64,000 nt of DNA from Lachnospiraceae bacterium. GTDB taxonomy: Bacteria; Bacillota; Clostridia; Lachnospirales; Lachnospiraceae. Positions 1 through 7,771 of this stretch are shown piece after piece; positions within the stretch are counted from its first letter, which is position 1; each line of letters begins with the position of its first letter. The stretch spans positions 1-64,000 of the forward strand of contig JAQUVX010000022.1 of NCBI GenBank assembly GCA_028693165.1, read 5' to 3'. The notes under the pieces were generated by a model. That model did no database searches, was not told where the DNA came from, and saw nothing but the letters and a program-made list of their open reading frames with translations. Position numbers and translations under genes: made by a program.

Positions 1-58
1 CAAGTCAAAACTACGATAGACACAGAAAGTTAGTACGCTTTTCATAAAAATAAATAAG

Positions 59-101
59 TCCCAGAAACTATTGATTTTTCAACGGTTTCTGGGATTTTCA
101 T
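59..101 (+). terminator. Rho-independent terminator of a gene left of the window
   Basis: Inverted repeat TCCCAGAAAC / GTTTCTGGGA with a loop of about 15 nt is followed directly by TTTTC. It would end transcription arriving from the left on the + strand. The gene it serves is outside the window. Confidence 0.6.
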
Positions 102-257
102 CGTAATAAAGTGTCAAAGATGGGATATTACGTTTTCACTTTTACCGTTTCATTATAACAGTTTTCAAAAGGCTTCACAATGGGCTTCTATACCGATTGG
201 CTATCCGAGGCTGAAGAGTACATCTTAACCAAAAGCAATCTCAACAAAAAACAATAA
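102..257. other. Gene-poor left edge; only a 25-codon ORF
   Basis: No convincing gene is present here. An ATG at 180 opens a 25-residue frame ending at 257 with no visible ribosome binding site. It may be the tail of a decayed gene. No insertion-sequence ends or duplicated tRNA 3' end are seen. Confidence 0.3.
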
Positions 258-283
258 CCGCCACAGGAGTATTCCCATGGCGG
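244..283 (-). terminator. Terminator downstream of tRNA-Lys
   Basis: On the minus strand the stem CCGCCA / TGGCGG (283-278 and 263-258) is followed by a T-rich run containing six consecutive Ts. It lies downstream of the minus-strand trxA/tRNA-Lys block. The stem is only 6 bp, so this is moderate support. Confidence 0.45.
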
Positions 284-450
284 CTACTGCTCATAGTGTT
301 TACAAATATAATGATTCCCACCTGCAAATAGACTGCTTTGCATTTGATAATCTATTTAACCGTTCAATATTCACGCAAACCCACGCATTTAAAGCAAACA
401 AAAAAGCCCCGACCCAACAGTTCGCAGCCTGTCAAATCAGAACTTTTACC

Positions 451-523
451 TGCGCCTTCGGGGGCTCGAACCCCGGACAAATAGATTAAGAGTCTACTGC
501 TCTACCAACTGAGCTAAAGGCGC
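451..523 (-). tRNA. tRNA-Lys (anticodon CUU)
   Basis: The minus strand folds into a full cloverleaf. The acceptor stem GCGCCTT pairs with AAGGCGC. The D arm holds AGCTCAGTTGGTAGAGC, the seven-base anticodon loop CTCTTAA places CTT at positions 34-36, and the T loop is TTCGAGC. The discriminator base is A. CCA is not encoded (AGGT follows), so it must be added after transcription. The anticodon reads AAG lysine codons. Confidence 0.95.
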
Positions 524-639
524 ATCTGTGTTTGTGCCAGCCAAGCTATCTCAGCGGCACGAACACAATTCTAACCTAAGGGGAAGAAAAAGTCAACCCT
601 TTTTTACGAAATTTTTACTTTTTTTGCAATGCGGGGTTT

Positions 640-966
640 TCAGGCTTCCCGGATCATCCTGAGGACGTCTTCCTTTGACTGGATGCCGATGAGTTTGTTG
701 ACGGGCTGGCCCTGTTTAAACACCATCAGGGTGGGGATCGTCATTACACTGTAGCGCTCGGCGAGCGCTTCGTTCTCGTCCACGTTGAGCTTGCCGACGA
801 CGATGCTGTCTCCTGGTTCCTTTGCCAGCTCCTCCGCCAGCTGCGCCACAAGCGGCGCCATCATCTTGCAGGGACCGCACCAGTCGGCGTAGAAGTCCAC
901 CAGAACCGTCTTGTCTGACTGAAGTACCTCCGAATCAAAATTGGAAGCCGTAAATAATTTCTCCAT
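640..966 (-). CDS. trxA: Thioredoxin
   Basis: Small cytoplasmic dithiol/disulfide oxidoreductase that passes electrons from thioredoxin reductase to target proteins. The 108 residues match the usual thioredoxin length. The active site WCGPCK (W29, C30, C33) follows the strand VLVDFYAD, and the cis-proline motif TIPTLMVF comes later. The start ATG at 966 has AAGGAG about 8 nt upstream. It lies downstream of trmB on the same strand, and the stop codon of a doubtful small ORF directly abuts its start. A single-domain thioredoxin is the only reasonable reading; no reductase gene is adjacent. Confidence 0.95.
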   Translation of the reverse strand: MEKLFTASNFDSEVLQSDKTVLVDFYADWCGPCKMMAPLVAQLAEELAKEPGDSIVVGKLNVDENEALAERYSVMTIPTLMVFKQGQPVNKLIGIQSKEDVLRMIREA

Positions 967-1149
967 TTAATGATCTCCTTTCCCGGAACACTTGCCCTGG
1001 TTCAGTATCTTCTTTACTTCACAAAAGCTCTTATTCCACCTCAGGATACGGCGGTTTAAATCCTCTTTATCGCTGGTAGCGCTGCGCAGCGTACAGGTAA
1101 GCCTTGTTTTCCAATCCATACCGTTTACATTCCCAGGATTTATTATCAC
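967..1149 (-). CDS. Possible small protein between trmB and trxA
   Basis: This frame of up to 60 codons runs from a GTG at 1149 (internal ATG at 1119) to a TAA immediately before the trxA ATG. It would fill the otherwise empty 200-bp trmB-trxA gap and be translationally coupled to trxA. The product is basic with three cysteines in its second half and no recognised domain. No good ribosome binding site precedes either start, so it may be only leader RNA. I do not recognise a family. Confidence 0.25.
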   Translation of the reverse strand: MIINPGNVNGMDWKTRLTCTLRSATSDKEDLNRRILRWNKSFCEVKKILNQGKCSGKGDH

Positions 1150-1165
1150 TTACAGTATATGCAGT

Positions 1166-1801
1166 TTAGCGTCCCGCTATCAGCTTGCAGATCGGATTTC
1201 CCATGGAGGAAAATTTTTCTTCATATTCCGTCATGACGTTTCCCTCGTTCATCTCGCTGTGATGCAGATCACGCGTGCAGGCTTTGATCGTCCATCCTGC
1301 TTCCGGAATGGACTCCAGCGAGTAGGTGAACAGATCCTGATTGTCCGTCTTGAATTCCACAACTCCATCCTTTCGGAGGATCTGATCATAGACCTTCATG
1401 AATTCCGGCGATGTCAGGCGACGTCTGGCGTGGCGGTCCTTGGGCCACGGGTCGGAAAAATTCAGATAAAGCTTCTCGATCTCCTCCGGCGCAAAGATGT
1501 CAGCCAGATTGATCGCGTCCACACACATAAAATAAATATTCGGAAGCTCCAGCTCCGCGCGTTTCTGTAAGGCGCGTAGCAGAACGCTGGGATAACGCTC
1601 GATGCCGATATAATTGATCTCCGGATTCTGCCGTGCCAGCTCCATGATGAATCTTCCTTTTCCCATGCCGACCTCGATCCGAATCGGATGGTCATTGCCG
1701 AACAGCTCGCAAAATCTGCCCCGGTACTGTGCCGCCTCCTGCACTACATATGGGCTGGCCGCAATGGTCTCCTCGGCTCCCCGAATATGGCGTAATCTCA
1801 T
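1166..1801 (-). CDS. trmB: tRNA (guanine-N7-)-methyltransferase
   Basis: SAM-dependent enzyme that makes m7G46 in the variable loop of tRNAs. The 211-residue product has the SAM-binding segment EVGMGKGRFI, then NYIGIERYPSV, and the TrmB signature NFSDPWPKDRHARRR. The length is typical. The start ATG at 1801 follows TTGGAGGAAA. It is read on the same strand as trxA with a 200-bp gap, so a common transcript is possible. The assignment rests on the DPWPK-type signature and is not in doubt. Confidence 0.95.
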   Translation of the reverse strand: MRLRHIRGAEETIAASPYVVQEAAQYRGRFCELFGNDHPIRIEVGMGKGRFIMELARQNPEINYIGIERYPSVLLRALQKRAELELPNIYFMCVDAINLADIFAPEEIEKLYLNFSDPWPKDRHARRRLTSPEFMKVYDQILRKDGVVEFKTDNQDLFTYSLESIPEAGWTIKACTRDLHHSEMNEGNVMTEYEEKFSSMGNPICKLIAGR

Positions 1802-1902
1802 AATCTATTTTTCCTCCAACAATCCATTTTATTTTGCCCCCATTTTACCAGACCCCGTCTTCCTTTGCAACAAAATCCATTTCTTTGTTTTTTGTTTTTT
1901 TA

Positions 1903-1931
1903 GTGCACAATTCGTCTGCTTGTAGTATAAT
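1903..1931 (+). promoter_or_regulatory. Candidate promoter for the DUF4145/SH3 gene
   Basis: A consensus -10 box TATAAT lies at 1926-1931, about 45 bp before the next ATG. The matching -35 region (GTGCAC) is poor. The upstream DNA is T-rich. Confidence 0.45.
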
Positions 1932-1975
1932 GAAGATAATATAGCGCCGTACGATTCACACAAAGGAGGACAGCC

Positions 1976-2827
1976 ATGGGAACCAACTTAAACAGCAGCT
2001 GGGAGAAGATCCAGCAGGGAGTCAGCGATGTGGAACGACTGATCTGTCAGAAAGAATACAACGCTTCCATGATCAAAGCGCGTCAGACACTCGAATTTAT
2101 GGTGAATCTTCTGGCGGAGCGCGCAGGATTCACCGAAACGGCAGATTTAAAGACGCAGATTGATACCCTTTATCAGAACCGCCTGATCAGCAAGAACACC
2201 TGCGAACGCTACCATAAGATCCGCATTATCGGCAACAAGGCTGCACACGAGGGCGATGCCAACGCATACAATGCCAATCAGGCTTATCACACGCTGTCCC
2301 AGGAGGTCTACGCCTTCGCCGACCTCAGGACAGCACCGCAGAAGGGAAGCCGTCCGGCAGCGACAACCACGCGTCGTACCGCCTCACCTTCCACTGTGAC
2401 GCAGCGCAGTTCTGCAACCCGGAGCCGCAGACGACAGGCACACCGGGCACCTGGATTTACCGTCTATGATCTCCTGAAACTGCTGATTCCGATTCTGTGC
2501 ATCGTTCTGGTCTTCTGCATCGTTCGTCTGGTGCGCCCCGGCAAGGGCGGCAGCCAGCCCACCGCGGAGCCAACTACTTCGATGTCCGAATCAACCCCGA
2601 CCGAAACCACCGCGGCACCTGAGACGGAAACGGAGGCAACGCAAGTCTACAAGACCAGCACCGTACTGAATGTACGCCCGGAGCCTAACACGACCAGCGA
2701 GCGGATCGGACAACTTGATGCCGGTACTACAGTCGAATATGTCGGCACCTACGATGACACCTGGGCCATCATTCGCTACAACGATCAGGAGGCTTACGTC
2801 GCAAGCCAGTATCTAACCACAGAATAA
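1976..2827 (+). CDS. Membrane protein with DUF4145-like and bacterial SH3 domains
   Basis: Protein of 283 residues with three parts. Residues 1-110 are helical and resemble DUF4145, with the conserved-looking stretch RIIGNKAAHEGDA. A basic Arg/Thr-rich linker follows, then one membrane helix at about 160-183 (LLKLLIPILCIVLVFCIV). The rest is a Thr/Glu-rich spacer and a C-terminal SH3b domain (LNVRPEPNTTSERIG to the end). This predicts a cytoplasmic N-domain and an extracellular wall-facing SH3 domain. The start follows AAAGGAGG. It is monocistronic, with its own promoter and terminator. A role in sensing or binding the wall is inference. Confidence 0.75.
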   Translation: MGTNLNSSWEKIQQGVSDVERLICQKEYNASMIKARQTLEFMVNLLAERAGFTETADLKTQIDTLYQNRLISKNTCERYHKIRIIGNKAAHEGDANAYNANQAYHTLSQEVYAFADLRTAPQKGSRPAATTTRRTASPSTVTQRSSATRSRRRQAHRAPGFTVYDLLKLLIPILCIVLVFCIVRLVRPGKGGSQPTAEPTTSMSESTPTETTAAPETETEATQVYKTSTVLNVRPEPNTTSERIGQLDAGTTVEYVGTYDDTWAIIRYNDQEAYVASQYLTTE

Positions 2828-2860
2828 CCACAGAATGGCGTTTTACCATACGCATTCGGG

Positions 2861-2904
2861 GAGGTGCAGCACGAAATCACCGCGTGCTGCACCTCTATTT
2901 TTGT
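2861..2904 (+). terminator. Strong Rho-independent terminator
   Basis: A perfect 13-bp stem (GAGGTGCAGCACG at 2861-2873, complement at 2883-2895) is followed by TATTTTTG. It separates the SH3 gene from the V-ATPase operon. Confidence 0.85.
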
Positions 2905-3068
2905 CAATCAACATATTCCACGAAAAAAGTTTGTTAATTTTTTGATTTTTATTGGTTTTCATTCTGGATATTTCAGAAAAAAGGTGTATTATGGAAGCTG
3001 GACTCTTATATTCCCCATAGGATTAAAGCTATGGATAAAACGATAAAATAAAGACAAGGAGGACTGGG

Positions 3069-3380
3069 ATGGATACCGTTATCACGAAAATATCCGAAAT
3101 CGATGCTGCCGCCGGAGCGGTCATGGATGAAGCCAATGCCCGCAAGAAAGCATTCTCGCAGGAGATGGATGAGAAAACGACTGCGTTTGACCGGGATTTG
3201 GAAGCTCAGACAGAACAGAAGGTCAGCGATCTGCGTGCCAAGATGGAAGTTGAAATGAATTCCAAGTTGTCAAAGCAAAAAAGTGATGCGCAGGATCTGC
3301 TGCGCCGTATGACGCAGAATTATGAAGATCATCACGAAGAATATGCCCGTGCTTTATTTCAGGCATTGATAAAGGAGTGA
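3069..3380 (+). CDS. V-type ATPase peripheral stalk subunit (G/H type)
   Basis: First gene of the V-ATPase operon. The 103-residue product is almost wholly charged, coiled-coil helix, rich in Glu, Lys, Ala and Gln, and has no membrane segment. That fits the stalk subunit called NtpF in Enterococcus and AhaH in archaea, which pairs with subunit E to tie the catalytic head to the membrane part. The start follows AAGGAGG at about 8 nt, and the next gene begins 4 nt after the stop. The call rests on position and coiled-coil character, because these stalk proteins have little sequence signature. Confidence 0.7.
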   Translation: MDTVITKISEIDAAAGAVMDEANARKKAFSQEMDEKTTAFDRDLEAQTEQKVSDLRAKMEVEMNSKLSKQKSDAQDLLRRMTQNYEDHHEEYARALFQALIKE

Positions 3381-3384
3381 GCCT

Positions 3385-4428
3385 ATGAGCCTTTTGACTT
3401 ACAGTGGGATAACCACGAAGGTAAGGGCTATGGAAAGTCATCTGATTACCGATGATCAGTTCCGGGAAATGGCAGCTCTGGAGGATGTGCGAAGTGCTGC
3501 CGATTATTTGAAGCTGCTTCCGGCATACGCCGATTTCTTCGCTGATCTGGATGACACCAAACTGCACCGGGGATTTATCGAACAGCTGCTGACGCAGTCG
3601 GAGTACCGGGATTTCTCAAAGCTGTATCGCTTTGCCAATCTCGCGCAGCGCAAATTCCTGGACCTTTACTTTATGCATTATGAGATTACATTGATCAAAC
3701 AGGCCCTGCGCCACGTGATCGGCCACAGGGAGACCACACTGGATCTGTCCATGTTTCAGGACTTCTTTGATCAGCATTCCACCATCGATCTGGTTGCACT
3801 GTCGCAGGCAGAAAACCTGAACGATTTTATCGCTCATCTCGCCGGTTCGCCTTACCACGACCTGCTGAATCGATTGTCAGACAATGGACTGACTGTTTCC
3901 TTCGACTACGAGATGCAGTTGGATCTCTTCTATTTTAAGACGCTCTGGCGCCTCAAGACAAAGGAGCTGTCCAAACAGGATCAGAGGATTCTCGACCAGT
4001 GCTTCGGGTGCCGCCTGGATCTTCTAAATCTCCAGTGGATCTGTCGGGCAAAGCGGTTTTACAGCTTGTCTTCCAGTGAGATCTACGCGCTGCTGATTCC
4101 GGTCAATTACCGGCTGCGCACCGCACAGGTCAAACAGCTTGTGGAAGCTGCCACGATGGACGATTTTTATACCATTTTAAAAAGCACCGCCTACGGAACT
4201 CTCCCGGATGCACAGCTGAATGAGACACCGGATTTGAAAGCGTTGTATCAGCAGCTTTTATACCGGATTTATCAAAATACCAGCCGCAAGCATCCCTATT
4301 CCATCGCCGCGCTGGATTCTTATCTTTATTTTAAGGAAGTGGAGATGCAGCGAATCATCACCACAATAGAAGGAATCCGTTATGGCCTTGGCGCAGGCGA
4401 GATCATCGCTCTTGCAGCAAAACAATAA
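3385..4428 (+). CDS. ntpC: V-type ATPase subunit C (AC39/NtpC family)
   Basis: Subunit C (the d subunit of eukaryotic V-ATPases) is the socket connecting the central rotor D/F to the proteolipid ring. The 347-residue length matches the family. The sequence is helical with the N-terminal YSGITTKVRAMES segment common to NtpC-like proteins and ends KEVEMQRIITTIEGIRYG. No membrane helix is visible, as expected. The stop overlaps the ribosome binding site of the subunit I gene, so the two are translationally linked. Gene order C before I differs from Enterococcus ntpFIKECGABD. Confidence 0.85.
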   Translation: MSLLTYSGITTKVRAMESHLITDDQFREMAALEDVRSAADYLKLLPAYADFFADLDDTKLHRGFIEQLLTQSEYRDFSKLYRFANLAQRKFLDLYFMHYEITLIKQALRHVIGHRETTLDLSMFQDFFDQHSTIDLVALSQAENLNDFIAHLAGSPYHDLLNRLSDNGLTVSFDYEMQLDLFYFKTLWRLKTKELSKQDQRILDQCFGCRLDLLNLQWICRAKRFYSLSSSEIYALLIPVNYRLRTAQVKQLVEAATMDDFYTILKSTAYGTLPDAQLNETPDLKALYQQLLYRIYQNTSRKHPYSIAALDSYLYFKEVEMQRIITTIEGIRYGLGAGEIIALAAKQ

Positions 4429-4441
4429 GGAGGCAACACCT

Positions 4442-6370
4442 GTGATAGAGAAAATGAAGTTCTTAAGCATTACCGGTCCAAAAGCTGATATTGACCGCGT
4501 CATCGACCAGTATCTCTCCAAATATGAGATTCATCTGGAAAATGCACTGTCCGAGCTGAAAACCGTGACAAGCTTAAGACCCTATCTTGAAATTAACCCG
4601 TACAAATCGGAACTGCAGACAGCGAACGCGCTGATCAACAGCTTCCACGATATTCTGCCCCGGAGTACCGACAAGAAGGTATCCTTAGACGAGGCCATTC
4701 AGACGGTTCACGATCTGGATCATGCCCTGAAGGAGCTGACCAGTCAAAAGGATGCTCTGACCAAAGAGGCCGACACCATCAATACATCCATGAACAACGT
4801 CATCCCCTTTACCAATTTGAATTATGACGTCAAGGATATCCTGAAATTCGATCACGTCAAATTCCGGTTTGGGCGCATGACACATGAGTATTATGACAAA
4901 TTCATGAATTATGTCTACGACACCATCGACACCGTCCTTCATCCCTGTCAGGAGGATGCGGATTATGTCTGGCTGGTTTATTTTGTGCCGGAGACCTTGA
5001 GTGACAAAATCGATGCCATCTATGCTTCCCTGCATTTTGAGCGGTTCTTCCTTGCTGATGAATATGAAGGAACCCCGACGGAAGCGACCCACAAGCTGGA
5101 ACATCGGCTGGCCGACCTCTATGAGAAGGTTCGAAGTATCGACGAGCAAATCGCGCAGACTCTGGACCAACACAAGGAGAATTTAGTCGCCGCCTGTCAG
5201 AAGCTGACCACCTACTCCACCAACTTTGACGTGCGCAAGCTGGCTGCCTGCACCAAGCAGGAAGATCACACCTTCTACATTCTCTGTGGGTGGATGAGTG
5301 AATCGGATGCCGCCGCATTCTGCAAAGAGATCGAGCAGGACGGCTCCACCTTCTGCTTCGTTGAGAATGATCATGGCAACATCATGAGCACGCCGCCGAC
5401 CAAGCTCAAGAACCCGGGACTGTTCAAACCGTTTGAGATGTTCCTTCAGATGTATGGGCTCCCGGCTTACGATGAGATTGATCCAACCATCATTCTGGGA
5501 CTGACCTACTCCTTCCTCTTCGGCTTCATGTTCGGAGATGCCGGACAGGGCCTGTGCCTGCTGCTGGGAGGATTCCTGTTGTACCGCGCAAAGAAGATGA
5601 ATCTGGCAGCGATCATCTCCTGCTGTGGCTTCTTCTCCACGATTTTTGGATTCCTGTTCGGAAGCGTCTTCGGCTTTGAGAATATCATCGAACCGATCTG
5701 GCTGCACCCGAAGGAGGCCATGATGCATCTGCCGTTTATCGGCAACTTAAATACCGTATTCGTGGTCGCTATCGCCATGGGTATGGGCATCGTGCTGATG
5801 ACCATGGTACTCAATGTCATCAACAGCCTGCGCTCCCACAATACGGAGAAGGCCTATTTTGACACCAACGGCATTGCCGGCATCGTGTTCTACGGCGCAC
5901 TGGCGGTGACCATCGTCCTCTATATGAGCGGCAACACCCTTCCTGCCACCTTCGTGCTGGTTGTGATGTTCCTCGTTCCGCTGGCTGTGATCTTCTTCAA
6001 GGAGCCGCTGACGGCCCTGGTTGAGAAGAAAGCGGAAGTGATGCCGAAAGAGAAAGGCATGTTTTTCGTGCAGGGCTTCTTCGAACTGTTCGAGGTATGC
6101 TTAAGCTATTTTTCCAACACCCTTTCCTTCGTCCGTGTCGGCGCGTTCGCCGTCAGCCATGCGGCGATGATGGAGGTGGTATTGATGCTTGCAGGTGCAG
6201 AAGCCGGAACCCCGAACTGGGTGGTCATCGTGCTGGGCAACCTGTTCGTCTGCGGTATGGAGGGCCTGATCGTCGGCATTCAGGTACTGCGTCTGGAATA
6301 TTATGAATTGTTCAGCCGGTTCTACAAAGGCACCGGCCGTGCATTTAAGCCTTACGGCAAAACGGAATAA
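4442..6370 (+). CDS. ntpI: V-type ATPase subunit I (membrane a-subunit)
   Basis: Membrane stator subunit that forms the ion half-channels beside the proteolipid ring. The start is taken as GTG 4442, with AAGGAGG ending 8 nt upstream; an earlier in-frame ATG lies inside ntpC without a site, and ATG 4454 is too far away. The 642-residue protein has a cytoplasmic N-half with coiled coils and then about seven or eight membrane helices from residue 340 (LGLTYSFLFGFMFGDAGQG onward). The family motif SFVRVGAFAVSHAAMM carries the conserved arginine facing the proteolipid glutamate. Confidence 0.93.
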   Translation: MIEKMKFLSITGPKADIDRVIDQYLSKYEIHLENALSELKTVTSLRPYLEINPYKSELQTANALINSFHDILPRSTDKKVSLDEAIQTVHDLDHALKELTSQKDALTKEADTINTSMNNVIPFTNLNYDVKDILKFDHVKFRFGRMTHEYYDKFMNYVYDTIDTVLHPCQEDADYVWLVYFVPETLSDKIDAIYASLHFERFFLADEYEGTPTEATHKLEHRLADLYEKVRSIDEQIAQTLDQHKENLVAACQKLTTYSTNFDVRKLAACTKQEDHTFYILCGWMSESDAAAFCKEIEQDGSTFCFVENDHGNIMSTPPTKLKNPGLFKPFEMFLQMYGLPAYDEIDPTIILGLTYSFLFGFMFGDAGQGLCLLLGGFLLYRAKKMNLAAIISCCGFFSTIFGFLFGSVFGFENIIEPIWLHPKEAMMHLPFIGNLNTVFVVAIAMGMGIVLMTMVLNVINSLRSHNTEKAYFDTNGIAGIVFYGALAVTIVLYMSGNTLPATFVLVVMFLVPLAVIFFKEPLTALVEKKAEVMPKEKGMFFVQGFFELFEVCLSYFSNTLSFVRVGAFAVSHAAMMEVVLMLAGAEAGTPNWVVIVLGNLFVCGMEGLIVGIQVLRLEYYELFSRFYKGTGRAFKPYGKTE

Positions 6371-6410
6371 TTACCCATTAAATCTTAAGGATAAAAAGGA
6401 GATCATTATT

Positions 6411-6836
6411 ATGACAACATTAGCAAAAATCACTCTGGCAGCAGCATTAATCTTAAGCATCGCAATTCCGTTCGGCGCATTTGCCGCCGGAGAGAAAACC
6501 AAGGGCCGTTACAAAACCGCACTGGGTGTCAATGCACTTCTGTTCATGGGCACCATCGTTGTTGCAAGCGGCATGCTGTTTTCCGGCCGTGCATTCGCAG
6601 CAGAGACCGCAGTCGCTTCCAGTGCAGCCGGACTTGGCTACCTGGCCGCTGCACTTTCCACCGGTATGTCCTGCCTGGGCGGTGGTATCGCCGTATCCGC
6701 AGCAGCATCCGCAGCACTGGGCGCCATCAGCGAAGACGGCTCCATTCTTGGTAAATCCCTCATCTTCGTAGGTCTTGCCGAAGGTGTATGTCTGTATGGA
6801 CTGATCATCTCCTTCATGATCTTAGGTCAGCTGTAA
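6411..6836 (+). CDS. ntpK: V-type ATPase proteolipid subunit K (c-ring)
   Basis: Ring subunit that carries the translocated ion. The start is ATG 6411 with AAGGAG 9 nt upstream; the longer open frame before it has no site and overlaps ntpI. The 141 residues form four membrane helices, a doubled hairpin. Only the last hairpin holds the ion-binding carboxylate, E124 in GLAEGVCLYG; the first hairpin lacks one, as in Enterococcus NtpK. Whether H+ or Na+ is carried cannot be decided by eye. The downstream subunit F gene begins 4 nt after the stop. Confidence 0.93.
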   Translation: MTTLAKITLAAALILSIAIPFGAFAAGEKTKGRYKTALGVNALLFMGTIVVASGMLFSGRAFAAETAVASSAAGLGYLAAALSTGMSCLGGGIAVSAAASAALGAISEDGSILGKSLIFVGLAEGVCLYGLIISFMILGQL

Positions 6837-6840
6837 TTCT

Positions 6841-7149
6841 ATGAACATGTATCTGATCAGCGATAACGTGGATTCCTGGACCGGCATGAAGCTGGCCGGT
6901 GTGGACGGCGTTGTCGTTCATGAGAAAGAAGAACTGAAACAGGCACTCGATAAGGTCCTGGCCGATAAGGAGATCGGAATCGTTCTGCTGACAGAGAAAT
7001 TCGGACGGGATTTTCCCGATCTGATCAACGATGTGCGGCTCAATCATGCGCATCCTCTGTTCGTCGAGATTCCGGACCGCCACGGAACCGGCCGCAAGCC
7101 GGATTTTATCACAGCCTATGTGAATGAAGCTATTGGATTGAAACTTTAG
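6841..7149 (+). CDS. V-type ATPase subunit F
   Basis: Small soluble subunit (102 residues, usual length) of the central rotor that binds subunit D. Typical features are the N-terminal MYLISDNVDSWTGMKLAGVDG segment and the GIVLLTEKFG strand followed by the PLFVEIPDRHG motif. It begins 4 nt after ntpK; its ribosome binding site is weak (TAGGT inside the ntpK end), which suggests translational coupling. It sits between K and E in the operon. Confidence 0.88.
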   Translation: MNMYLISDNVDSWTGMKLAGVDGVVVHEKEELKQALDKVLADKEIGIVLLTEKFGRDFPDLINDVRLNHAHPLFVEIPDRHGTGRKPDFITAYVNEAIGLKL

Positions 7150-7156
7150 AAAGCAG

Positions 7157-7771
7157 GTGACCACTTTGACCACTGAGGAAAAATTACAACATTTTCTGGA
7201 TACCTGTATGGAAGATGCCAGGGATCGCAGCAATCATATGCTGGACGACTACATGACGGCTCTGGAAAAGACCTTCGCAGAGCATCAGGCCGACGCCAAC
7301 CGCCGGGCGCAGATGCAGCTTCGTCAGGAAACTGAGAAGATCGAGCGCGATATCAACAAGAAGCTCTCCATTGAGCAGATCGATATCAAGCGCACCCTTG
7401 GACAGAAACAGGAAGAACTGAAAGACAAATTATTTGTGGAATTAAAAGATATGCTGGCAAATTTCCTGGAGACGCAGGAATACCAGAAGCTCCTGGAAGT
7501 CCAGGTGCAGCACGCCGTAGACTTTGCAGGCGGCCACGAGGTTACCATTTACTTAGATCCGGTCGATGAGGATAAGGTTCGCCGGCTGGCGCTGCACCAT
7601 GGCAACGCCCAGTTCAAGGTCAGCGACTATTCTTTTACAGGTGGCATGCGGGCCGTCATTCCGTCCCGTCACATCCTGATCGACAATTCCTTCCAGACCA
7701 AACTGGCGGAGGCGAAAGAGAACTTCCATTTCGATCTGAGTCTGACAGAAGGAGGACATACGAATGGCTAA
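7157..7771 (+). CDS. ntpE: V-type ATPase subunit E (peripheral stalk)
   Basis: Elongated stalk subunit that pairs with the G/H-type subunit to hold the head static. About 204 residues: a long charged N-terminal helix (EKIERDINKKLSIEQIDIKR) and a mixed C-terminal domain containing GGMRAVIPSRHILIDNSF, the motif that places it in the E family. The start is either GTG 7157 or TTG 7166. TTG 7166 has the better-placed AGGTGA, so the N-terminus is uncertain by three residues. Its end overlaps the ntpA start by 8 bp. Confidence 0.9.
   Translation: MTTLTTEEKLQHFLDTCMEDARDRSNHMLDDYMTALEKTFAEHQADANRRAQMQLRQETEKIERDINKKLSIEQIDIKRTLGQKQEELKDKLFVELKDMLANFLETQEYQKLLEVQVQHAVDFAGGHEVTIYLDPVDEDKVRRLALHHGNAQFKVSDYSFTGGMRAVIPSRHILIDNSFQTKLAEAKENFHFDLSLTEGGHTNG

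Noticed and set aside
1-523. Integrated element in tRNA-Lys
   Set aside because: No integrase, no repeated tRNA 3' end and no mobile genes are visible on the window side.
992-1570. 192-codon + strand frame over trmB
   Set aside because: Antisense to trmB, whose SAM and DPWPK motifs are clear.
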